DNA of 6,973 bases from Thermoflexales bacterium (GCA_030834835.1 JAUQXD010000052.1:1-6973), one strand, 5' to 3'. Counted from the first letter of the stretch, positions 1 to 6,154 are shown. Numbers and translations are program-made. Notes: generated by a model from the letters alone, not told the origin.

Positions 1-24
1 CAAGAATCTTTAGCTATCAATTGG

Positions 25-80
25 AGCGCCTCAACGGCCGGGAGAAACTTCCCACCGTTGCTGTGGCGCTTTTTATTTTA
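25..80 (+). terminator. Branched terminator-like hairpin 1 upstream of pyrC
   Basis: Three nested stems can form: AGCGCC (25-30) with GGCGCT (65-70), AACGG (33-37) with CCGTT (55-59), and GGGAG (40-44) with TTCCC (49-53, one G-U pair). A T-rich run (70-79, interrupted by one A) follows. Hairpin plus U-tract is the intrinsic-terminator pattern. It could end a gene left of the window or be the first half of a pyr leader attenuator. I see no convincing promoter between this hairpin and pyrC. Confidence 0.6.
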
Positions 81-82
81 TC

Positions 83-112
83 GAGCCGACTCTGATTGTC
101 GGCTCTTTTTTT
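83..112 (+). terminator. Perfect intrinsic terminator / candidate pyr attenuator
   Basis: GAGCCGAC (83-90) pairs perfectly with GTCGGCTC (98-105) across a 7-nt loop, followed directly by seven T residues (106-112). The U-tract ends 11 nt before the pyrC ribosome binding site, so the hairpin lies in the transcript leader unless transcription starts immediately after it. A terminator here, in front of a pyrimidine operon, suggests transcription attenuation, which is known for pyr operons in several bacteria. I found no clear antiterminator or PyrR-binding loop, so the regulatory role is inferred. Confidence 0.75.
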
Positions 113-123
113 GCCTGTTGAAC

Positions 124-130
124 GGGAGGA
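124..130 (+). promoter_or_regulatory. Shine-Dalgarno of pyrC
   Basis: GGGAGGA ends 4 nt before the GTG at 135. It decides the start: the longer frame from a TTG at 96 would begin inside the terminator hairpin and has no ribosome binding site. Confidence 0.85.
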
Positions 131-134
131 CATT

Positions 135-1211
135 GTGACAACGATCAGACTGCCGGGGTTGATTGATGTGCACGTGCATCTGCGCGAGCCGGGCGCGACG
201 CACAAAGAAGACTTCGATACGGGCACGGCGGCGGCGCTGGCAGGGGGTTTTACGCTGGTGTTGGATATGCCCAACAACACGCCGCCGATCACGGATGCGG
301 CCACGCTGGCGGCCAAGAAGCAGCTGGCCGCCCAACACGCGCGCTGTGATTACGGTATTCATTTGGGTGCGGGCGACGATAACATCGAGACGGCGCATCA
401 ACTTGCGCCGCAGGTCACGGGCCTGAAGATGTACCTCGATCAGACGTTTGGCCCGCTGCGGCTGGATGATCTCGATTCGCTCATTCAGCACATGGAGCGT
501 TGGCCCGCCGATGTGCCAGTGCTGTGCCACGCGGAAGGGCGCACAGTGGCGGCCTGCATCATGGCCGCGCACCTGACGAGCAAACACGCGCACATCTGCC
601 ACGTCAGCCGCAAAGACGAGATCGATCTGATCCGGCGCGCGAAGGACAAGGGCATCCACGTGACGTGCGAAGTAACGCCGCATCATTTCTTTCTGACGGC
701 GGACATCGTAGACACGATCGGTTTTGGCCGATCCGAAGTGCGGCCGCGGCTGGCAAAAAACGCTGATAAACAAGGGTTGCGCGCCGCGCTGGACTCGATT
801 GATTGTTTTGCCACCGATCACGCCCCGCACACCCTGACGGAAAAAGATTCGCCGAAGCCGCCGCCCGGGTTTCCGGGTCTGGAGACCGCGCTGCCATTGT
901 ATTTAGAACTGGTGCGCGAAGGGCTGCTCTCGATGGAGCAGCTGATCGATCGGATGGTGAACAACCCCAGAAGGCTGTTCCATTTGCCAGAGCAGGTGGA
1001 TACATGGATCGAGGTCGATGTTGATGACGAGTGGACTGTGCGCGGATCAGATATGCAGACCCGCGCGAAGTGGACACCGTTCGAGGGCTGGACGCTGAAA
1101 GGGCGCGTGCAGCGCGTGATGCTGCGCGGCACCGAGGCGTATCGTAACGGTGAAGTTTTGGTGAAGCCCGGTTTTGGGCGCGACGTTAGATCAATCTCAG
1201 GAGGAGAATAA
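135..1211 (+). CDS. pyrC: Dihydroorotase, CAD-like type
   Basis: This zinc enzyme of the amidohydrolase superfamily interconverts N-carbamoyl-L-aspartate and dihydroorotate in the cytoplasm, the third step of de novo UMP synthesis. From the GTG start it is 358 residues. Visible metal-site residues are H13 and H15 ([10 protein letters not shown]), K98 (GLKMYL, the carboxylated lysine), H132 (CHAEG), H156 (HICHVS) and D228 (ATDHAPH), with E179 in the CEVTPHH motif. As I recall human CAD (H1471, K1556, H1590, H1614, E1637, D1686), the spacings 85, 34, 24, 23 and 49 are reproduced exactly. The C-terminal GFPGLE, NPRR.FHLP and WTPFEG motifs are also CAD-like. The enzyme should therefore be active rather than an inactive PyrC-like ATCase partner. 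The stop overlaps the pyrB start as TAATG, implying translational coupling. Confidence 0.95.
   Translation: MTTIRLPGLIDVHVHLREPGATHKEDFDTGTAAALAGGFTLVLDMPNNTPPITDAATLAAKKQLAAQHARCDYGIHLGAGDDNIETAHQLAPQVTGLKMYLDQTFGPLRLDDLDSLIQHMERWPADVPVLCHAEGRTVAACIMAAHLTSKHAHICHVSRKDEIDLIRRAKDKGIHVTCEVTPHHFFLTADIVDTIGFGRSEVRPRLAKNADKQGLRAALDSIDCFATDHAPHTLTEKDSPKPPPGFPGLETALPLYLELVREGLLSMEQLIDRMVNNPRRLFHLPEQVDTWIEVDVDDEWTVRGSDMQTRAKWTPFEGWTLKGRVQRVMLRGTEAYRNGEVLVKPGFGRDVRSISGGE
1199..1206 (+). promoter_or_regulatory. Shine-Dalgarno of pyrB
   Basis: AGGAGGAG lies inside the last codons of pyrC, 4 nt before the pyrB ATG at 1211. This strong site supports the first ATG over the second one three codons later. 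Confidence 0.85.
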
Positions 1212-2206
1212 TGGCAACGATGGGCGTAGGAGCACGACGAGCGACGGCAGCGCATCTGCCGCTGGGTGAGCGCGGCGATGGCCGCTTTTACGGACAACAT
1301 ATTTTATCGGTGTCGCAATTTGCGCGCACCGACTTGGAATATGTGTTTGCGGTAGCCGAAGAAATGCGCACGATGGTCGAGCGCGTGGGTACGTTTGACT
1401 TGCTGAAAGGCAAGATTCTGACGAACCTGTTTTATGAGCCATCCACGCGCACGTCGTCGTCGTTCACGGCGGCGATGGAACGGCTGGGTGGCAGTGTCAT
1501 TCCCATCAACGAAGTGAAGTATTCTTCAGTGGCGAAAGGCGAATCGCTGCCCGATACGATCCGCACGCTGGAATGCTACTCGGATGTGATCGTGCTGCGT
1601 CACCCCGAAACCGGCGCGGCGGCCACGGCGGCCCGCTATGCGCACAAGCCTGTCATCAACGCAGGCGACGGCACGGGTGAACATCCCACGCAGGCGCTGC
1701 TCGATCTGTTTACCATTCGCGAGGAATTGGGGCGGCTAGAAGGTTTGACGGTGACGATGCTGGGCGACTTGAAGTACGGGCGCACGGTCCACTCGTTGTC
1801 GCGCCTGTTGGCTTTGTACGGCGCAAAGTTGAACTTTGTGTCCCCTGACATTCTGCGCATGCCTGCCTCGATTGTCGAGGAACTCGGCAAGTTCAACGTG
1901 CAGCAGGCTGAGTACAATTCGCTCGATCCGGTGTTGGCCGAAACCGATGTGTTGTATGTTACGCGTGTGCAGAAAGAGCGCTTTGAAGACTTGAGCGTGT
2001 ATGAATCGGTGCGGGGCGCATTCGTCATCACACCCGAGACGATGAAGGGTGCGAAGGCGCAAATGGCGTTGATGCACCCGCTGCCGCGTGTCGGCGAGAT
2101 TTCGCCTGAAGTCGACAGCGATCCGCGTGCGGCGTATTTCCGCCAGATGGAATATGGTCTGTACGTCCGTATGGCACTGTTGGCCATGGTCTTAGGCAAA
2201 GCGTAA
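1211..2206 (+). CDS. pyrB: Aspartate carbamoyltransferase catalytic subunit, CAD-like
   Basis: ATCase condenses carbamoyl phosphate with aspartate to carbamoyl-aspartate, the committed step of pyrimidine synthesis. The protein has 331 residues. The carbamoyl-phosphate motif STRTS is at 78-82, the mobile-loop lysine K109 in AKGES, then [12 protein letters not shown] (about 150-161, with H158), [20 protein letters not shown] and the C-terminal HPLPRVGEI motif. The stretch [12 protein letters not shown] near the end is identical to my memory of human CAD, and the whole protein reads more like the CAD ATC domain than like E. coli PyrB. About 25 residues rich in Ala, Arg and Gly precede the conserved [10 protein letters not shown] start of the fold. 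No regulatory pyrI gene is adjacent. It is probably coupled to pyrC by the one-base overlap. Confidence 0.96.
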   Translation: MATMGVGARRATAAHLPLGERGDGRFYGQHILSVSQFARTDLEYVFAVAEEMRTMVERVGTFDLLKGKILTNLFYEPSTRTSSSFTAAMERLGGSVIPINEVKYSSVAKGESLPDTIRTLECYSDVIVLRHPETGAAATAARYAHKPVINAGDGTGEHPTQALLDLFTIREELGRLEGLTVTMLGDLKYGRTVHSLSRLLALYGAKLNFVSPDILRMPASIVEELGKFNVQQAEYNSLDPVLAETDVLYVTRVQKERFEDLSVYESVRGAFVITPETMKGAKAQMALMHPLPRVGEISPEVDSDPRAAYFRQMEYGLYVRMALLAMVLGKA

Positions 2207-2211
2207 GGCAC

Positions 2212-2237
2212 AATTCACAATTCACAATGCATAATGG
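2212..2237. repeat. Degenerate 7-bp tandem repeat between pyrB and pyrFE
   Basis: Units AATTCAC (2212-2218), AATTCAC (2219-2225), AATGCAT (2226-2232) and a partial AATGG follow the pyrB stop. The pattern resembles the heptanucleotide short tandem repeats known in cyanobacteria. Three to four units can be supported; no function is visible. Confidence 0.55.
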
Positions 2238-2238
2238 A

Positions 2239-2285
2239 ACCGCGAAGATATGGTATCAGGCTTTGCGCCTTAGCGTCTTCGCGGT
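2239..2285. repeat. Palindromic element in the pyrB-pyrFE gap
   Basis: ACCGCGAAGA (2239-2248) and TCTTCGCGGT (2276-2285) are perfect 10-bp inverted repeats. Between them AGGC (2258-2261) and GCCT (2267-2270) make a small inner hairpin. No T-run follows, so it is not a typical intrinsic terminator. The right arm resembles a dispersed GCGTCTTCGCGGT-type repeat I recall from many bacterial intergenic regions (memory, unchecked). It ends 14 nt before the pyrFE ATG and may form an RNA hairpin at the ribosome entry site. Confidence 0.65.
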
Positions 2286-2299
2286 GAAATGGACATCAC

Positions 2300-3724
2300 A
2301 TGAACTTCTTTGATGCTTTGGAGCAACGAGCAAAACAGATTGATTCGCTGCTGTGCGTGGGGATCGATCCGCGCGGGACGGATGCGGCGGCGGTGCGCGA
2401 GGAATGCTTCCGCTTGATCGATGCGACCGCCGCGTATGCGTGTGCTTTCAAGCCAAACAGTGCGTTCTTCGAGGCGCTGGGCGCGGAGGGCATAACTGTG
2501 CTGCACGACGTGATCGCGCATGTGCCGGGCGGCATCCCGGTGATCCTGGATGCGAAGCGCGGCGACATCGCGGACACGACGGAAGCGTACGCTAAAGCGG
2601 CCTTCGATCAACTGGGCGCGCACGCGATCACGCTGAGTCCATATCTCGGCGGCGAGGCGCTGAAGCCGTTCTTGTCCCGATCGGACCGTGGCGCGTTTGT
2701 GCTGTGCAAGACCTCGAATCCGGGCGCGGATGAGTTTCAGGGAAGCCTGATACAGGACGCGCAAAGCGCGGGAAGCAGGATGCAGGAAGCGGGCCGCACA
2801 CTGTATGAAATGGTTGCTGCACACGCGCAAGCGTGGAACACGAATGGCAATGTGGGTCTCGTCGTGGGGGCGACCGATCCGCAGGCGTTGGCGCGGGTGA
2901 GAAGCGCCGCGCCCGACCTGTGGTTTCTGGTGCCGGGTATCGGCGCACAGGGCGGCGATCTGCAAGCCTCGCTGGAAGCCGGGCTGCGGCCCGATGGGCT
3001 AGGCCTGCTCATCAACGTCTCGCGCGCGATTGCGAAGGCGAGTGATCCGGGCGCGGCGGCGAAACAGATGCGTGACGAGATTAATCTAGTGCGTAGTACG
3101 TATTCCGTAACAATGGCAGCACGCAGTACGCAGTACGCATTAGCACAATTGGCGCGTGATTTGATTGAGTCGGCCTGCGTCCGCTTCGGCCAGTTCAAAC
3201 TCAAGTCCGGGATCATGTCGCCGATCTATCTGGATTTGCGGCGATTGGTGACGCATCCGCGGATTCTGAGGCGCGTGGCGCAGGCGTATGCGACTAAGTT
3301 GCGCGAACTGAACTTCGATCGCATCGCGGGCATTCCATACGCAGCGCTGCCTATCGCGACGGCGATTGCGCTGGAGATGAATCGTCCGTTGATCTATCCG
3401 CGTCGTGAGGCGAAGGATTACGGCACTAAGGCCGTGATCGAAGGCGACTTCAACGCGGGCGAAACTATCGTCGTGATAGATGATCTGGCGACGACGGGTG
3501 GATCGAAAATCGAAGCTATTCAGAAGTTGGAAGAAGCCAGCCTGAAAGTGCGCGACATTGTGGTCTTGATCGATCGCGGGCAGGGGGCCGGGCCGATGCT
3601 GGCCGAGGCGGGTTATCAGCTGCACGCCGTCGCCGCGCTGCCGGAGTTGCTGGACGAGTGGCGGCGGTCGGGGGCGATTTCGCGGGAGCAGTTTGAGGAA
3701 GTCAAACAATTCTTGACAAGATGA
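2300..3724 (+). CDS. pyrFE: Fused OMP decarboxylase - orotate phosphoribosyltransferase
   Basis: One 474-residue protein carries the last two UMP steps: OPRT adds PRPP-derived ribose phosphate to orotate and OMP decarboxylase removes CO2. Residues 1 to about 264 are a type-2 PyrF: D23, K51 (FKPNSAFFE), the catalytic D84-x-K86-x-x-D89 (LDAKRGDIAD), and the phosphate-binding PGIGAQGGD (212-220). Residues from about 280 are PyrE: FKLKSGIMSPIY (299-310), the catalytic loop RREAKDYGTK (368-377) and the PRPP motif IDDLATTGGS (393-402). The order F-E is opposite to animal UMP synthase but matches a known bacterial bifunctional family. The linker (about 262-281) is encoded by a palindromic heptamer repeat. 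An internal ATG at 3113 could start a 203-residue stand-alone PyrE, but it has no ribosome binding site. The ATG at 2300 has no strong Shine-Dalgarno. The last residues (LTR) and the stop come from the next repeat. Confidence 0.95.
   Translation: MNFFDALEQRAKQIDSLLCVGIDPRGTDAAAVREECFRLIDATAAYACAFKPNSAFFEALGAEGITVLHDVIAHVPGGIPVILDAKRGDIADTTEAYAKAAFDQLGAHAITLSPYLGGEALKPFLSRSDRGAFVLCKTSNPGADEFQGSLIQDAQSAGSRMQEAGRTLYEMVAAHAQAWNTNGNVGLVVGATDPQALARVRSAAPDLWFLVPGIGAQGGDLQASLEAGLRPDGLGLLINVSRAIAKASDPGAAAKQMRDEINLVRSTYSVTMAARSTQYALAQLARDLIESACVRFGQFKLKSGIMSPIYLDLRRLVTHPRILRRVAQAYATKLRELNFDRIAGIPYAALPIATAIALEMNRPLIYPRREAKDYGTKAVIEGDFNAGETIVVIDDLATTGGSKIEAIQKLEEASLKVRDIVVLIDRGQGAGPMLAEAGYQLHAVAALPELLDEWRRSGAISREQFEEVKQFLTR
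2746..2793. repeat. Possible in-frame heptamer repeat in the PyrF domain
   Basis: Units AAGCAGG (2773-2779), ATGCAGG (2780-2786) and AAGCGGG (2787-2793) are consecutive degenerate heptamers, with a similar ATACAGG at 2750-2756. They encode about residues 150-165, between the conserved TSNPGA and GRTLYEMV blocks. As I recall the family, this stretch is usually shorter, so it may be a repeat-derived loop insertion. The repeat is short and degenerate and could be chance. Confidence 0.35.
3088..3141. repeat. Palindromic heptamer repeat encoding the PyrF-PyrE linker
   Basis: The left side reads AGTGCGT, AGTACGT, ATTCCGT (3088-3108) and the right side ACGCAGT, ACGCAGT, ACGCATT (3121-3141). The arms are imperfect inverted copies (15 of 21 positions pair) around a 12-nt centre. 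The element is wholly in frame and gives the similar peptides RSTYSV and RSTQYA. It lies exactly between the end of the PyrF fold and the start of PyrE, so it either created the linker or inserted into it. Confidence 0.7.
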
Positions 3725-3797
3725 CCAGATGGCAAGATGACCAGATGAATTCGCAAGACAGATTCATCTTATCATCCCTCATCAGGTCATCTTGTCA
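3714..3797. repeat. Long palindromic 8-bp-unit repeat between pyrFE and pyrD
   Basis: The left arm (3714-3750) contains four octamers: GACAAGAT, GACCAGAT, GGCAAGAT, GACCAGAT. The right arm (3762-3797) is its imperfect inverse, with outer TGACAAGATGACC pairing perfectly with GGTCATCTTGTCA (3785-3797), inner AGATGAAT with ATTCATCT, and an 11-nt loop. The pyrFE stop TGA (3722-3724) is inside the left arm. There is no U-tract, so it is not a standard intrinsic terminator. It fills the gap and ends 10 nt before the pyrD ATG. A MITE-like or REP-like element is possible. Confidence 0.8.
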
Positions 3798-3807
3798 CTG
3801 AGCCAAC

Positions 3808-4812
3808 ATGTACCAATCCATTCGGCCACTTTTATTCAAACTCGATCCTGAGCGTGTCCACGGCGTGACGCTGCGGTTGATTCAACTGGCCGGGCAACTG
3901 CCGCCGACGTATGCGCTGCTGAAGCGCATGTTCGAGGTCGATGATCCACGCCTTGAAGTTGACGCCTTTGGCCTGAAGTTCAAGAATCGGATTGGACTGG
4001 CCGCCGGTTACGATAAGAACGGCGTGGCCGTGAGGGGCCTGAGCGCGCTTGGCTTTGGGCACGTCGAAGTGGGCACGGTGACGCGCCATAAGCAGATAGG
4101 CAACCCGAAGCCGCGCGTGCAGCGCGTGATCGAGGCGCAGGGCGTCATCAACAGCATGGGCTTTCCCAACGACGGCGTCGATGCGCTCAAGATTACGTGC
4201 GGGGCTGTTAAGGTAGGGATCAATATCGGCAAGAGCAAGGACACGCTCATCGAGCAGGCCGCCGACGATTACTGTGTCTTGTTCAAGCAGGTGTATCGTG
4301 ACGCCGACTACGTCGCCATCAACATTAGTTCGCCAAACACGCTGAATTTAAGGCAATTGCAGGCGCGTGAGTTGATTGAGAACTTGCTCAAGCAAGTAGC
4401 GGCAGTGCGTGATGCGTCTGCGCCGCGTAAACCGCTGCTGGTGAAGATCGCGCCAGATTTGACGGAGGGCGAGATCAACGATGTGCTGGCGGCGATTTCG
4501 CTGGCGGGCATCGACGGCATCATTGCCACGAATACGACCATCGGACGGAGCGGCATTCCGGCCCGGTATCATGATCTGAAGGGCGGCTTGAGCGGCGCGC
4601 CGCTGCGCGATCGCTCGACGGCGATCATTCACTATATCGCGCGGCAGACCGCAGGCAAATTGCCCATCGTGGGTGTAGGCGGCATCGCGAGTGCGCGGGA
4701 TGCGATGGAGAAACTAGAAGCCGGTGCGACATTGCTTCAAGTCTACACCGGCTTGATTTATGCGGGGCCGAGTCTGGTGCAGCAGATCAATCGGGCGTTG
4801 GTTGGCCGTTAA
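3808..4812 (+). CDS. pyrD: Dihydroorotate dehydrogenase (quinone), class 2
   Basis: This FMN enzyme oxidises dihydroorotate to orotate and passes electrons to membrane quinone, the fourth step of UMP synthesis. Its 334 residues match the class 2 size (E. coli about 336). The N-terminal helical stretch IRPLLFKLDPERVH (5-18) is the usual membrane-associating region. FMN and substrate motifs follow: GLAAGYDKNG (63-72), GTVTRHKQIGNPKPR (89-103), NSMGFPNDG (115-123), INIGKSKDT (138-146), INISSPNT (171-178) with catalytic serine S175, KIAPDL, ATNTT, GGLSGAPLR, VGVGGI and the C-terminal VYTGLIYAGP. No clear ribosome binding site precedes the ATG; the palindrome ends just before it. It is the last gene of the pyr cluster, and its TAA is shared with the convergent beta-glucosidase stop. 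The quinone-linked class suggests a respiring organism. Confidence 0.96.
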   Translation: MYQSIRPLLFKLDPERVHGVTLRLIQLAGQLPPTYALLKRMFEVDDPRLEVDAFGLKFKNRIGLAAGYDKNGVAVRGLSALGFGHVEVGTVTRHKQIGNPKPRVQRVIEAQGVINSMGFPNDGVDALKITCGAVKVGINIGKSKDTLIEQAADDYCVLFKQVYRDADYVAINISSPNTLNLRQLQARELIENLLKQVAAVRDASAPRKPLLVKIAPDLTEGEINDVLAAISLAGIDGIIATNTTIGRSGIPARYHDLKGGLSGAPLRDRSTAIIHYIARQTAGKLPIVGVGGIASARDAMEKLEAGATLLQVYTGLIYAGPSLVQQINRALVGR

Positions 4813-6137
4813 GCTAAACCGTTACGCTTGATCACTTCGCGGTAGAACTCAAAACTGTCTTTGGGAATCCGCTGTTGCGTAGCGTAATCGACATACGTCA
4901 GGCCGAAGCGTTTCGAGTAACCGTGTGCCCATTCGAAGTTGTCCAGCAGTGACCACGCAAAGTAACCGCGCAGATCGACCCCGTCGTTGATTGCTTGCCG
5001 GCAGGCGACGATGTGTTCGCGCAAGTAATTCACCCGGCGCGGATCATGCACTGCGCCATCTTCAACTGTGTCCTTAAAGGCTGCGCCGTTTTCGGTGATG
5101 TAGATCGGCACGGCCGGATACTCGCGCTGTAACTTGGTGAGCAAACGATACAAGCCCGGCGCGTGAACTTCCCAATCCATCTCAGTATACTCGGCGTCGA
5201 GCAATTTGGGGGCGCGACGTGGGCCATCATACAAGGCGCGCATATAGTAATTGAGGCCCAGATAATCGAGCGGTTGCGCAATCACCTTGAGATCATCGGG
5301 CTGGATGGCGGGCACTTTGGCTTCGTAGGCCGCCCACGCTTGCGCCGGATATTGTCCGCGCAACACCGGATCGAGATACCAGCCGCAATCCTTCTGCCAC
5401 TGCAAGTCCGCAAAGGCGCGATCATCGGATGTGTCGGTCAGCGTCTCCACCGTCCACAGGTTGAGCACGATGCCCACTTGCGCGTCAGGTTGAAGCGCGC
5501 GAATCGCTTGCGTGGCTAGTCCATGTGAGAGCAGCACGTGATGCGCGGCTTGCAGTGACTGGACTTCATCGCTCAGGCCGGGCGCATGTACGCCATAGCG
5601 ATAGCCGAGAAAAGCCGTACAAAACGGCTCATTGTGCGTGCTCCACTGCTTCACGCGGTCGCCCAGGCGCTTGACCACGACCTGCGTGTATTCGACAAAC
5701 GCATTGACGATGTCACGGTTGAGCCAGCCGCCGTCATCTTCCAGCATTTGCGGCAGGTCCCAGTGATAGAGCGTGACATACGGTTGAATGTTGGCTGCTA
5801 ACAGCGCATCAACGAGTTGATCGTAGAAGGCGAGACCCTTTTCATTAACTTGACCGCGGCCGTTCGGCAGAATTCGCGCATTCGGTAGAATGCGCGGCCA
5901 CGCGATCGAGAAGCGGTAGGCAGGCAGGCCCAGCTGCTTCATCAGTTCAAGATCGTCGCGCCAACGATGGTAATGATCGCAGGCCACATCGCCGGTGTCG
6001 CCGTTATGGACTTTGCCCGGCGTATGACTGAAGCGATCCCAGATCGATTCGCCGCGCCCGTCTTCATGCACTGCGCCTTCGATCTGATAACTGGCGGTAG
6101 CCGCCCCCCACACAAAATTCTTCGGAAAAACCTGCAC
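4809..6137 (-). CDS. GH1 family beta-glucosidase
   Basis: A retaining glycoside hydrolase of family GH1 that should release glucose or a related sugar from beta-glycosides; the exact substrate cannot be read from sequence. From the chosen start it has 442 residues. Visible are the N-terminal FPKNFVWGAATASYQIEG (Q18), YHWDLPQ (124-130), the acid/base E170 in THNEP, LGLNYY (293-298), the nucleophile E349 in YITENGA and the aglycone-side WSLLDNFEWAHGYSKRFG. No signal peptide is present, so it is probably cytoplasmic. I chose the GTG at 6137 because AGGAG sits 7 nt upstream. A longer start at 6158 (GTG overlapping the upstream TGA) has no ribosome binding site. The motif RILPNG is duplicated in tandem (82-93), an unusual insertion. 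The gene converges with pyrD and follows a mutarotase-like gene, suggesting a sugar-use operon. Confidence 0.94.
   Translation of the reverse strand: MQVFPKNFVWGAATASYQIEGAVHEDGRGESIWDRFSHTPGKVHNGDTGDVACDHYHRWRDDLELMKQLGLPAYRFSIAWPRILPNARILPNGRGQVNEKGLAFYDQLVDALLAANIQPYVTLYHWDLPQMLEDDGGWLNRDIVNAFVEYTQVVVKRLGDRVKQWSTHNEPFCTAFLGYRYGVHAPGLSDEVQSLQAAHHVLLSHGLATQAIRALQPDAQVGIVLNLWTVETLTDTSDDRAFADLQWQKDCGWYLDPVLRGQYPAQAWAAYEAKVPAIQPDDLKVIAQPLDYLGLNYYMRALYDGPRRAPKLLDAEYTEMDWEVHAPGLYRLLTKLQREYPAVPIYITENGAAFKDTVEDGAVHDPRRVNYLREHIVACRQAINDGVDLRGYFAWSLLDNFEWAHGYSKRFGLTYVDYATQQRIPKDSFEFYREVIKRNGLA
5863..5898. repeat. 18-bp in-frame tandem duplication in the GH1 gene
   Basis: TTCGGCAGAATTCGCGCA (5863-5880) is followed by TTCGGTAGAATGCGCGGC (5881-5898), matching at 14 of 18 positions. 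It encodes RILPNA-RILPNG, where GH1 enzymes normally have one RILPNG. The junction also forms a perfect 9-bp palindrome, CGCGCATTC (5875-5883) and GAATGCGCG (5888-5896), with a 4-nt loop. Confidence 0.85.
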
Positions 6138-6144
6138 GCTTGCG

Positions 6145-6149
6145 CTCCT
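6145..6149 (-). promoter_or_regulatory. Shine-Dalgarno of the GH1 gene
   Basis: On the minus strand AGGAG lies 7 nt upstream of the GTG at 6137 and just after the upstream gene's stop. It favours this start over the overlapping GTG at 6158. Confidence 0.7.
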
Positions 6150-6154
6150 GACTA

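Noticed and set aside
38..43. CNGNGA-like hexaloop as a PyrR binding site
   Set aside because: CCGGGA matches the loop pattern, but the flanking bases do not pair to form the stem and bulge a PyrR site needs; the region folds better as the nested terminator.
1..80. Promoter for the pyr operon
   Set aside because: TATCAA at 15-20 resembles a -10 box, but its -35 would lie outside the window; other -10/-35 pairs match poorly.
96..134. Longer pyrC reading frame from a TTG at 96
   Set aside because: It begins inside the perfect terminator hairpin, lacks a ribosome binding site, and adds residues before the conserved dihydroorotase start; the GTG at 135 has a strong GGGAGGA.
78..830. Long minus-strand open frames opposite pyrC, pyrB, pyrFE and pyrD
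   Set aside because: They are Arg/Pro-rich shadow frames of GC-rich coding sequence, without ribosome binding sites or recognisable domains; the plus-strand frames carry complete enzyme motifs.
3691..3707. Hairpin GTTTGA/TCAAAC near the end of pyrFE as a terminator
   Set aside because: It is a 6-bp AT-rich stem inside coding sequence with no U-tract.
3113..3724. Separate pyrE gene starting at the internal ATG
   Set aside because: The frame is open from pyrF without a stop, no Shine-Dalgarno precedes this ATG, and the fused length fits a known bifunctional family; kept only as a possible secondary start.
4607..4614. HIP1 octamer GCGATCGC as a cyanobacterial signature
   Set aside because: I noticed only this copy, in a sequence generally rich in CGATC; that is not the density seen in HIP1-rich cyanobacteria.
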